Source of the DNA: Monomorium pharaonis
Lineage: Eukaryota; Arthropoda; Insecta; Hymenoptera; Formicidae
NCBI RefSeq assembly: GCF_013373865.1
Contig: NC_050472.1
Location: 6,691,276 to 6,755,275 of the forward strand
DNA: 64,000 nucleotides
Direction: 5' to 3'
Shown here: positions 40,480 through 50,140 of the stretch, in pieces
Position numbering within the stretch: the stretch's first letter is position 1
How the letters are laid out: each line of letters begins with the position of its first letter
Translations under genes and position numbers: made by a program
The notes under the pieces: model-generated
What the model was told of the DNA's origin: nothing
What the model saw: only the letters and a program-made list of their open reading frames with translations
Database searches by the model: none

Positions 40480-41215
40480 AAAAAATCGACTTAGTCATTA
40501 CGCGAAATGGACGTGCGGTAGAAACATCCTTGGACGTCGATCGTTTGCGGACCTACCGGTTGTGGGAAAACGATTTTTGTGAAAACTTTTCTCTGGTATT
40601 TGTCGCACATGTCCGACGTACGTTTCGAGCGAATTTTATTTTATTACGCGAAGTGGCAAGAGGCTTATCAACAATTACAATACGACGCAAGCGTAAAAGA
40701 AAAGAACGCTCTGTCCAACGCTACAGCGAGAAAGAAAAATATTATCGAATTTCGCGAGGGATTACCGCGTCCGGAAGATTACTCGAACGATCCGTTTATC
40801 CCGAAACTGGTGATAATCGATGACCTTATGAGAGAATTGTCGTCGAGTGATGCAATCGTAGATCTTTTTACCAAGGATAGTCATCACAAAAATCTCAGCG
40901 TCATTCTCATCTCGCAAAATCTCTTCCATCAGGGACGAGGACAACGCGACATATCTCTTAACGTTAACTATATCGTGGTTTTCAAAAATTCTCGCGATCG
41001 TGCGCCAATTTAGCGCGTCAAGTTTATCCCGACGACTCGAAGTTTGTTGAAGAGGCATACTACGACGCCACGTCAAAACCACATTTTTTATTTGCTGTTT
41101 GACTTGAAACAATCCTCGACTTGAAACTTCTGACGAATACCGATTCCGGACGTGCATCTTTCCCAACGACGCGCGACATTACGTCTACGTATCGCGTAGA
41201 TCGTTTTTCAACGGC
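40480..41215 (+). pseudogene. Polinton/Maverick packaging ATPase (FtsK/HerA-like), frameshifted
   Basis: Walker A GPTGCGKT is at about 40546-40569. Walker B (LVIIDDLM) follows about 90 residues later, then the SVILISQNLF sensor-like segment and the VVFKNSRD motif typical of the A32-like packaging ATPases. The frame is open from 40522 to 41010, bounded by a TAG at 40519 and a TAG at 41011. The C-terminal part then continues in other frames (PDDSKFVEEAYYDAT, later FRTCIFPNDARHYVYV up to about 41213), so at least two indels have accumulated. The protein would drive DNA into the capsid; this copy is dead. It is first in the block and is followed by the two small genes and the capsid gene in the order usual for these elements. 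Confidence 0.85.
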
Positions 41216-41260
41216 GTATAAAAACCGTGTAACACTGTTGCTGTGACTCAGTCGTACGCG

Positions 41261-41640
41261 ATGAAGGAGAAGCGTAACACGAGAACGAATAGCGTGGCGA
41301 AAATCGCCAGACGTTCAATTGGTAAAAGAAACACCTGTCTTCTCGAGGCTGTCTGTCATCTAAACAAAAATCAGCGGGCGGCCTTCCTTCGTACCGCGGA
41401 CGAAAAATTTATTCGCTGTATCCGCGAATGCGTTCTTAATACTCTCAACGGTAACGTTCCGCTTGAACGTCACGAAAAAATTCGACGAACCAAATACAAA
41501 ACGACACTATACGCCGCATCGCGGCAAAACGTGGTAACTGGAAGTCTAAAAGAAAGCTATTGTTAAAATTAGACGGATTTTTGCCTTATATTATAGGGCC
41601 CAAATTGTCTGTTTTATTATCACAAATTATTGGTGGGTAA
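41261..41640 (+). pseudogene. Small Polinton protein, basic, interrupted
   Basis: Open from the ATG at 41261 to a TAA at 41564. It contains RNTCLLEAVCHLNKNQRAAF, a Cys/Leu-rich helical stretch, then LNTLNGNVPL and a basic segment. The reading continues in another frame after the stop (LLLKLDGFLPYIIGPKLSVL to about 41635), where family members end with a short Gly/Leu-rich hydrophobic tail. A small basic protein of this type occupies the position between ATPase and capsid genes in many insect Polintons. Its role is not established; a DNA-binding or minor virion role is inference. Confidence 0.55.
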
Positions 41641-41652
41641 AATCGTACGAGA

Positions 41653-41965
41653 ATGGAAAGAGCCAAAAAAATTTTAATTTCTACGGAAAATCTTGAGAGA
41701 ATGCAACGACATCACCAGCAACAACAGCGGGCGACATCCGAACCAATAGAGAACACCGTGACACAAAGTTCAGGGAACATTGACGGTGAAAATAATAATT
41801 CCGTACGAACTCCCGGAACTCCATTGACTCGACTTGATGCGGAGATGAGCCGCGTTCTCAATTTACCACGCGGTCAGGATGAAAGATGGAAAATGTATAA
41901 GGAGGCCCTTTAGCGGTATTTGCATTTAATCCGAGTATCGCATAAACGAAAAGAATGGATATTTT
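41653..41965 (+). pseudogene. Small Polinton protein with LDAEM motif, frameshifted near its end
   Basis: ATG at 41653. The N-terminal helix is basic and Gln-rich (RMQRHHQQQQRATSEP), there is a Ser/Thr/Pro linker, and then the conserved RLDAEMSRVLNLPRGQDERW. A stop at 41911 truncates it, but the natural C-terminus (QRYLHLIRVSHKRKEW) follows in the +1 frame to about 41964. A protein with this LDxEM helix commonly precedes the capsid gene in Polintons; function unknown. One indel is enough to explain the break. Confidence 0.6.
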
Positions 41966-41974
41966 AATTTTTGT

Positions 41975-42750
41975 GTACCACTTAACATGCTACTGGGATT
42001 TTGCGAAGATTACAAACGGGTGGTAATTAACGTTTGTCACGAGTCGATCTTGATACGCGCGCGCAACGATAATAATTGTCGGCGATCCAGCGCAAGAACC
42101 GGAAATTGAATTATCTAAAGTACAATGGTGAATGCCGCATGTGCTGTTGAATGAGAGAAATAAACTATCGATGCTGCATGCTCTGGAAAGCGGGCGATAT
42201 CTTAGCATGGCTTTTCGCTCGTGGGATCTGTATGAGTTTCCATTATTGCAACGTACAACCAAACATACATGGGCTATCAAAACCACTACTCAGCTCGAGA
42301 AGCCGCGTTACGTCGTCTTCGCTCTGCAGGCTGGTCGGAAGAACGTCATGCTTGAGGACGCGAGTTGATTCAATGATTGCAAACTGACAAATGTAAAACT
42401 GTATTTGAACTCGGAATGTTATCCGTACGACGATATGAATCTGGATTTCGATAAAAACAAATGGTCAATTCTGTACGATATGTATACACGTTTCTGTAAG
42501 GACTATTATGGGTATGATAATCTTGAGCCGAATTTATCTGTTGCGAATTTTCGACAAAAAGGTCCGTTCGTGATTATTGATTGCTCTTGACAAAACAAAT
42601 CGATCAAAAGCGCAACTGTAGATGTGCGCATAGAATTTGACTGTAAGGAGAATGTGCCCGCGAATACCACCGCGTACTGTCTCATCATACACGATCGCGT
42701 AGTTTAGTACAATCCGTTGATTAACGTTGTGCGCAAAATTATCTAAGACG
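41975..42750 (+). pseudogene. Polinton major capsid protein (double jelly-roll), decayed
   Basis: The N-terminal portion (LLGFCEDYKRVVINV) is in one frame until about 42085, where it breaks. From 42132 the remainder is in a single different frame (SGRYLSMAFRSWDLYEFPLL, LNSECYPYDDMNLDFDKN, VDVRIEFDCKENVPANTT) down to about 42750. That frame is interrupted by TGA at 42366, TGA at 42588 and a TAG near 42714. Motif order and position after the ATPase and small genes fit the double jelly-roll capsid protein of Polintons/adintovirus-like elements. It cannot be translated whole. The N-terminal start was not located. Confidence 0.8.
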
Positions 42751-42819
42751 ATGACGACACCGCAACACTTTTTTCCAGAAAAATACATTTAAGACGATAT
42801 AAGAATCTATAACGCATCG

Positions 42820-43326
42820 ATGTGGACCACAGTCTTCTCAACGATAACAGTCATGTCTATACCAATGTTTGTGGATCTGCAAGGCTTCATCGTCAAGGGA
42901 AGCTTTGTTGTGAAGGAATTTGCTTCTCTCAAAAATGGCGTTGAACTCTCACATTACATTTTTCAACATCCCATGCCGTGGCATCAACTTAGCATCGCTG
43001 ACAAGCGCTTGGCATCGTGGTTGCTTACGCATCATCATGGAATATTATGGGAGGATGGAATGATTCCGTACAGTATGGCTAAAAACTTGATTACAGCGGC
43101 GCTGATGAGGAATGAAACAATACCCGTCATATACGTTAAAGGATGTGAGAAACGAGAAAGGTTGTTGGACTTGCTTCTGGACGAGGAAGCTAATGTCGAA
43201 AATATTGAAGTGCATTACGAAGACATAAAACCTCTAAATAAAATGGATGTTACGCATTCTTTACGTTGTCGGAATCATGTAAACAATTGCGCTTTACAGA
43301 ATGTATTTAAACTGTATAATTGGTGA
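42820..43326 (+). CDS. Intact 168-aa VDLQGF-family protein
   Basis: A full open frame with no stop. It has MFVDLQGFIVKGSFVVKEFA near the start, SHYIFQHPMPW, a His-rich turn WLLTHHHGILWEDGMIPY, VIYVKGCEKRERLLDLLL, and a C-terminus NHVNNCALQNVFKLYNW. The pattern of an acidic residue on the first strand followed by E, H and a late acidic cluster suggests an RNase-H-fold or exonuclease-like domain, but this is inference from spacing. Proteins of this type are repeated in insect genomes beside Polinton genes. It directly follows the capsid remnant on the same strand and its 3' end overlaps the convergent gene by 33 bp. It is the only unbroken frame of the block. Confidence 0.6.
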   Translation: MWTTVFSTITVMSIPMFVDLQGFIVKGSFVVKEFASLKNGVELSHYIFQHPMPWHQLSIADKRLASWLLTHHHGILWEDGMIPYSMAKNLITAALMRNETIPVIYVKGCEKRERLLDLLLDEEANVENIEVHYEDIKPLNKMDVTHSLRCRNHVNNCALQNVFKLYNW

Positions 43327-44030
43327 TTTAATAATAAAAAAATTTTGTCGTAAAAGACTTACAAAATGTTTATATTTATCACTTACACTATAATTATTTT
43401 GATATAATTGATTATATATAGATTTAACGCAGTGTTCAAGATTAAGTAAAAATAATATTGTTAATGGTTTTATATATATACAGATATTACACAGTGTTAA
43501 TTTCACGGTACTTTTATCGTTTAAGTTTACAATTTCCATTACTAAATCACCATTACTAAATAAAAAGTCTCGAAGATGGTATAGTTGCCCGTACGAATTC
43601 CTCAATATCCGTCTCTTGATAAATTTTTGCCATGTTATGTATGATAAAATTATCTGGTTACCCTTGTTGTTGCCAAGCAGTATTTCCACAAAAGGCTCAG
43701 ACCCTACGCTGGTTCCCATTTCCAAGTATTTGTAAGATGTAACCGTAAGAGGAAATCTCCTTTTCAGGATGCGGGGTGTATGGCGCGGCTGTGATACTGT
43801 TCTATAAAGAAAAAATATTGCGAGTTAGAAATAAAATCTAAATAAATATGTAATAAATATGTAACACAATTTGATTTAATTAAGAAATACTTACGGTTTA
43901 TCACGAGCTTTGTTTTCCTGGATTGGAACGTAGTAGTTCATCTTCGGGAAGTACGTTTTTTTAAAGAATCTTCCACCAATCGACTCCAGCAGCCAACGTT
44001 GTCCTGTGTTGTTCGTCCGGTAATAAGCGA
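43294..44030 (-). CDS. Two-exon gene of unknown family, convergent to the VDLQGF gene
   Basis: Exons 43895-44030 and 43294-43801 on the minus strand join across DKP-TVSQ with donor GTAAGT and acceptor TTTATAG, in frame. The product has GQRWLLESIGGRFFKKTYFP, a Pro/Arg-rich linker, KRRFPLTVTSYKYLEMGTSV, a segment with LLGNNKGNQIILSYITWQKF, and a long helical C-terminal half (LEHCVKSIYNQLYQNNYS). The family is not recognised. It is probably carried by the same or an overlapping mobile element, since it faces the virus-like block tail to tail. A possible acceptor (CTTACTACAG) marks the 5' end at 44030. Upstream of it, a copy of the GGAYGTCC repeat (44090-44225) occupies the place where a 5' exon should be. 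Confidence 0.5.
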
Positions 44031-44089
44031 CTGTAGTAAGGATGTTTGTAATGAGCGATTGATGTATGGCGATGCCCACACAACACATG

Positions 44090-44225
44090 GACACGATCAC
44101 AACATAAATCGGATATCCGAAACGGGCCGTAAGGACATCCGATAAATATCCTGTGTACATCCTGTGAATGTACAAAGGACGTCCTATGTCCCGCCAAACA
44201 ACATCCCAAGGATATACTTAGAATG
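44090..44225. repeat. GGAYGTCC-type repeat fragment
   Basis: Contains AAGGACATCC, ATATCCTGTGTACATCCTGT, AAAGGACGTCCTATG and CCCAAGGATAT, related to the large element at 44943-46485. It lies immediately upstream of the two-exon gene. Confidence 0.5.
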
Positions 44226-44942
44226 TCTTCACGTAAAATGGTCATCATTTGGACATATATAATTTTGCTTAAAATGCACTGAAACAACTAAATAACGTTC
44301 CAATAATGCTCATTAAAAACTATTAAAATGAGCTTGATTCATAAATAAAATGTCGAGATATATTAACATTAGACAATTTTTTATATGTTGATAGTCGAAG
44401 CTTTTTACAATGAAGTTTTCATTGTATAGATGCGAAATTTGGACTATAACTTTGAAACTTTGGTAAAAATATAGTAACGTCTTATTTGGTTTTTTCCATA
44501 TTCTATTCCTGAGATTATAAAAAAGTTAACACAAGGAAAAATTATTTAGTTAAACTTTTGTTTTTAATTTTTTTCAAATTTTAATTTTTTATGTGAGAGC
44601 CTAGCTAGCTCGTTTCAATATATAATATTATTTCAAAACAAAAGAAAAATAATATATTTGTATATTTTTTATTGATTAATTAAACAATTCCAATTAGTAA
44701 TTTTACTAGTTATAAAAACTAAATATTTTAATTATAATTATATAGATGTATAAAATTAATAAAAATAAGAAAATTATTCAAAATGTATGTTAATATTATG
44801 TTAAGTAACGTTTCAACAATTATCTTACGATAATTTTTATTGTTTAAAAAACGTTATTTGTATTGAGCTATGCTCAACTCTTATTTAATAGATTATTTAA
44901 TAGATTTTATTTAATAGATTTATCACGCGTGACTGGCTACCC
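44226..44942. other. AT-rich spacer
   Basis: No gene or repeat beyond simple AT-richness; a TTTAATAGATT unit recurs three times at about 44884-44920. Confidence 0.35.
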
Positions 44943-46485
44943 AGATAGCACACGGATGTCCTTAGTATGTCCTCAGGACGTCCAGGACGGACTTTGTGGA
45001 TATTCTTAGGACGTTCTGATTTTATCCCGAGACGTCCTCGGACATCCTGAGGACAGTTTACCGGACGTCCTAAGGATACCATAGGATGTCCTCAGGACAT
45101 CCTCAGGAACAGCAAACAATGATCACTTTTTGTCAGATTTTTTAGATTTTTTTTAAAATTTTTGATAAATGTATCGATTTTTTATAAGAATTGAAACGTT
45201 TCTCAGAAAAATTTAAAAAATAAAAAATTCCGATTAATTTAGAAAATTTTTAAATATTTCTAAGTATTATTAACAGTTTTTGAGAATTGAAAAAAAACTT
45301 AAACTTTTAACAAAAAATTAAAAGTTCAAATTATTTTAACAATAATTTTGTAAGAGAAAGAAGACTATACATGTTTCAGCGACAGTTGTACCTGTTAAAG
45401 CATGTTTAATCTCTGTACCCGAGAAAACGGTCACCCATCCAAGTATCAACCATCGCCGACGTTGTTTGACTTCGAAAGATCATACGCATTCTAACGCTTC
45501 GTGATGATCCATGAGTACTTCTTGTTTATGCATACATATTTGTTATAGATCATTACAATAGATGTTGTCAGAAGGATGAAACATATATAGTTAACTTATA
45601 TTTTTTATATTAAATAATTATATTAAATAATTTTATATTAAATATAAAGTTTTACAGTTTTTTAAAATCAATTTTACATATGCGCGCAAAATAGCATGTG
45701 GAACAACTTATTAAAAAAACTGTTTTTGCGCCGTTCGTATAAAATAAAATAAAAAAATTATTTAATGTCATCTTTTAAGATTTTTTAGTATTGTTAATAT
45801 GCCATATTATTTCAATAAGTGTAGACATTCAATCTGACTTTGAAGTCAACATTTTTACACGTTTGATTTTGCAATACATTCTAGAAATACGTACGATATT
45901 CAAAGATTTCTCACTTGCTATATTAATTTATCCATCTTTTTCAAAAATCACTATATGTCCAGGATGTCTCTGAATACTATTTTAGGATGTCCTGAGGACT
46001 TTCGTAGGATGTCCTAAGGACTCTTTTAGGACGTCCTAAGGACTGTCTTAGGATGTCCTGACGATTGTTTTAGAATGTCCTGAGGACTGTCTTAGGATGT
46101 CCTAAGGACTTTCAGGATATCATATTCTTAGAACATTCTGTGCTATCTAAAATGTCTGGTATTTATACAGTCATTATATTTAAGTTTATCTTCAGACATT
46201 TTGTAGCTAATGAAACTCTTTATACAATATTTTAAGAATAACGTTTTCAGCTAGAATACATATATTCTTAGGACATCCCAAGGATGTCCTCAAGACATGA
46301 GTAACATTTTAATTTATATTAATATTATTACAGAATTTAACATTCTAAACTTACTTTAGAAGTCAAATTTATACATAAAATATTTATATAAAATATTTAT
46401 AATAATACAATTATTATATCCTGACAAGATCCCAGGACATCCCGGGACATATTCAGAATGATCCTGAGGACGTCCTGTGCTATCT
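44943..46485. mobile_element. Non-autonomous element with GGAYGTCC-packed ends
   Basis: Terminal inverted repeats AGATAGCACACGGATGTCC (left) and GGACGTCCTGTGCTATCT (right). Just inside the left end (44950-45110) and the right part (45955-46130, 46255-46475) are dozens of copies of the palindromic octamer GGAYGTCC or variants. At 45958-46124 they form a tandem array of about seven 23-bp units (TTAGGATGTCCTGAGGACT-like). A second copy of the terminus (GTGCTATCT) lies at 46140-46148, so two nested or joined elements are possible. The AT-rich core encodes nothing. Confidence 0.6.
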
Positions 46486-46629
46486 AGGTAATCTAACTCA
46501 AATTATAAATAATCAAATAAAAATTACATTACATATATGAAATAATAATAATGTCTCTTTACCTGAGCGGCGACGGTGACCCCTGAGCACAAAGGACTTT
46601 TGAAAACATGTTGAGACAAGTTTCTCATT

Positions 46630-47076
46630 TGTAAGAAAAACAATAAACAAAAAAATTTTGAAATTTGTGATAGGTTATTTGTTACAGAGAAATAATAAAG
46701 AAAAGGAAGTTTGAAATTTATGACAGGGTAATTTGTTACAGAGAAACAATAAACAAAAAAAAAAAAAATTTTGAAATTTATGACAGAGTCAATTGTTACA
46801 AAGAAATAATAAAGAAAAAACAGTTTGAAATTTATGACAGGGTTAATTGTTACAGAGAAATAATAAAGAAAAGAAAGTTTGAACTTTATGACAGGATCGT
46901 TTGTTATAGAGAATCAATAAAAAAAAGGAAATTTGAAATTTATGACAGAGACATTTGTTAAAAAAAAAAAAACAATAAATAAAGGAATTTTGAAATTTAT
47001 GACAGGGTAATTTGTTAAAAAGAAACAATAAACAAAAGAAAAATTTATTAACTTGAAATTTAGGTGACAGGTTAAC
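46630..47076. repeat. Minisatellite, unit about 55-60 bp, about 8 copies
   Basis: Each unit reads roughly TTTGAAATTTATGACAGGG, then TAATTTGTTACAGAGAAA, then CAATAAACAAA, with variable A-runs. Spacing is 54-62 bp. The ORF with FNKLPCHKF repeats on the minus strand is its translation, not a gene. Confidence 0.8.
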
Positions 47077-48362
47077 CTCCACCCCTTCCCGATAAATTAA
47101 TTGATACTCCTCCTTTCGCGATAAATTAATTAATCCCCTCGATTAATTTCTTTTCCCCGATTAATAAATTAATACTTCCTCCTCTCTATCAATTACCCTC
47201 TCTCCTACAATTAAATACCCTCTCCACCATAAATTAATTACCCTCCCTTTATCCTCACTCCAACTTGAGTTAGAACCGGCCTAGTATAACTACTCATAGG
47301 AAATATATGGGAAATACGTTCACAATCCGAACGTTCTCTCGTAACACTTCTATTATTTATAATTAATTCCTTCTTAGAGTTTCTCGTCTCCTTTCTTTCT
47401 CCGGTTTACGGATTCCGATTCTACCGTTCGAGAGTTCGGCCAGGCGTCCCGGTTTGCGGATTCCGGCCCTAGTGTTCGAGAGTCTAAGCAATTCACGGTT
47501 TCGGATTTCAATTTTTAAAAGTCTATATTTACCTAATTTCTTCTCCCCGAATTATTTAAGACAGAATGTCACTCACAAACAAAGAGTTGCCCATTAGTTT
47601 TACACTTCAAAATTAATAACCTTTGTGTATTTTTAAAACTTTATTAATAACCCTTTATTAAATTTTAAAACTTTTGTGTAAATTCAACCAAAATCTATGT
47701 TTACAATCCTTTGCGTATTTGAAACCTTTAATAATAATTCTTGCGTATCCTTAAAATCTTTGTAAATTTAACCAAAAATCTATGTTTATAACTCTTTGCG
47801 TATTTGAAAACTCTAATAATGATCTTTTGCGTAATTTTAAAACTTTGTAAACTCTTGCGAAATTTATTCAATAACCATTCATGTAACTTAATCTTTGTAA
47901 ATTTATAGCTAACAAATTATGTTAAACACTGATTTTAGCGCCCATTATTATTCTTATAACACCTTGGAAAATTTAGAATAAATACTTTGTCATTTCTTCT
48001 TTTTATTACAAAAATTTTATTATTTATTTTAATTAATAACAACCTTTCCTCGCTTATCCCAAACAAAAATAGCATTTGGTCCGATTCAGAGTTAAAATAT
48101 TAAAACGATTCAATTCATGGACTCAAAACATGGACCGACAAACGCACGACTCAAAAACGGGTTATAACGATGAGCTTACCGGCACGCTGACCCACATTTT
48201 TCAGTCGCAAAAAGTGCGTTCGACCCGAAACATTTCTTTTAATTTGTGTGCCTACGGAAATTTCTACATATTTGTTACGTCTTTTCCTGTCTTACATGTT
48301 CCCCCTGAAATATCCTTTTTACTAAATAAATAGAGTTACATCCTATAAGGCTGGACGTAACA
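47077..48362. other. Pyrimidine-rich and repetitive DNA up to the right arm
   Basis: 47090-47260 repeats TAAATTAATTA plus CTCC blocks. 47410-47490 has CCGGTTTACGGATTCCG twice. 47660-47870 has a unit of about 100 bp (AACCAAAATCTATGTTTA, TTTGCGTATTTGAAA) at least twice. It ends in GGCTGGACGTAACA at 48361, which looks like the 3' end of an LTR (…TAACA) abutting the truncated foldback half. I could not find the matching 5' LTR end, so a retroelement remnant is only a possibility. An 85-codon ORF at 48076 is unremarkable. Confidence 0.35.
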
Positions 48363-48744
48363 GTATTGATCTTAAATTTATTTTTGAAAGCACGCGTTTA
48401 TGTACTTGATCTATTTTTTTTTTGTATCAAGATTGAGGCATAGTTGACGCATTTACTTCATAACATTTTTTTGTAGAAAAGACAATAGAACAATAAAACA
48501 ATAGGATAATAAGACAATTTCTCTAATATAATAGCTTCTTCTCTTAGAGACCCACACACACATTTGCAGCCTTTTTTTACTTTTTTTTAAAAAGATTCCT
48601 TAATACAATAATATATGCATGCTGTTGCAATATCAACATTATGATTCAATCGAGACTGTTGTTATTAGCAAATTAAGAGCAAATATTATATTAAATACAT
48701 TTTTTGTTAGCAGCCCGCAATAAGATAATTTGTTAAATCATTAA

Positions 48745-48901
48745 GGGCCACTTGCACCAAACTCTGATTAATTTAATCGTTGATTAGTCCATTGGAATTG
48801 ACCAATCGTATTTGTCGTTAATTAAAATTAACAAATGCGATTGGTCAATTCCTATGGACTAATCAACGGTTAAGTTAATCAGAGTTTGGTGCAAGTGGCC
48901 C
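48745..48901. mobile_element. PIF/Harbinger-type MITE with verified TAA duplication
   Basis: 157-bp near-palindrome with ends GGGCCACTTGCACCAAACTC / GAGTTTGGTGCAAGTGGCCC. TAA lies on each side (48742-48744 and 48902-48904). The orthologous place in the left arm (around 35300) has a single TTA in GTAAATTAATTAATGATT, i.e. the empty site. A 3-bp TWA duplication is the hallmark of PIF/Harbinger. Confidence 0.88.
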
Positions 48902-49435
48902 TAATTAATTTACTTTTTTCTCAGTTGAAGCAAAGAGCAGAGAGAATCGAAAACAAGGCCTAACTTTACAAATTTTTTGTCAAATAATCGATGTACACTA
49001 GCACTTACATGCCTATCAAAGTATTACTTTTAATTAATATTTAATTATTAATTAATTTTATATTTATTATAAAATTCTAACGGTAAGAACGAACTTGGAA
49101 TTCAACTTAAAAAAAATTGATATTAAATATATCGATCTTTTATGAAAAATCGATTAAAAAATGAGCAACGAAAAATCATATATGTAGCAAATGTCAGAAA
49201 AAACAATTATAAAGCAACAAAATTTGTTGTAGATATCTCATTATGTCAACTAAATAAACAAAATTTAAAGTAAAAACCTATTTCTAATTAAAAATGGATG
49301 TTACTACTAACACAAATCTTTATCAAAATTATATGATAATGTAATGGATTTTGTACAAGCTAGCGATCAGGTATTTTTACATCATCTTAATTTTTTATAT
49401 TTTTATAACGTAATTTAAATTTTGCACGTCTGTCC

Positions 49436-49436
<1 letters not shown>

Positions 49437-49495
<59 letters not shown>

Positions 49496-49497
49496 TG

Positions 49498-49537
<40 letters not shown>

Positions 49538-49548
49538 TCTTCTCTCTC
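49437..49548. repeat. (CT)n microsatellite
   Basis: Long interrupted CT tract, the counterpart of the shorter (GA)n at 34733-34770 in the left arm; the array has expanded in one arm only. Confidence 0.9.
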
Positions 49549-50140
49549 AAATTACTGATCATTAAAAAACAAATTATTTTAAATTTTAGACTATTAGCAA
49601 CAAATTTTAACAACGTAAACCATAGATAAATCCATTGCAGCAAAATCAATGATACAAACTTGTAAGTCTTATCAATATTATAAAAAATAGGTGTTCTTTA
49701 CTACTAATCTGTAATTTTTTAATCAAAAATTTATATAAAAATAATTGACTTCTTTAATAACACAATTCTTTTTAACTTTGATAACTTTCTTCTAAAATCT
49801 ATTTCTCTTTACAATATAATGTCTTATTTTTTTTAAGAATAGCATTATTTATTTAATTTTTTATTATCTATGTATTTTATTTTATATTTCTGCATTCTTT
49901 TCGAGATTTTATATTTTTTCAAAATTTTAGAAAAAAATTTTAAATGTTTATAAAATAAATTTTATATTAATCTATTTTAGATATATAGAAGCTGATACTT
50001 AACGAAAACAAAATAAACACTAAAACTAAAAAAAAATTAATTTAATGGACAATTTAATTAACAATGGACACATAATTTTTTAAATTTTAATATTAAGTAA
50101 TTAAAAATAACTAATAAAGTTAAGAAAACGCAATAGAAAG

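Noticed and set aside
40762..41166. 134-codon minus-strand ORF
   Set aside because: Antisense of the packaging ATPase.
41990..42286. 98-codon minus-strand ORF and plus-strand 42151-42387 ORF
   Set aside because: Shadows of the capsid pseudogene, which has the recognisable motifs in another frame.
44897..45082. 61-codon minus-strand ORF rich in GRP/DVR
   Set aside because: Translation of the GGAYGTCC repeats.
46843..47082. 79-codon ORF with repeated CHKF motifs
   Set aside because: Translation of the 55-60 bp minisatellite.
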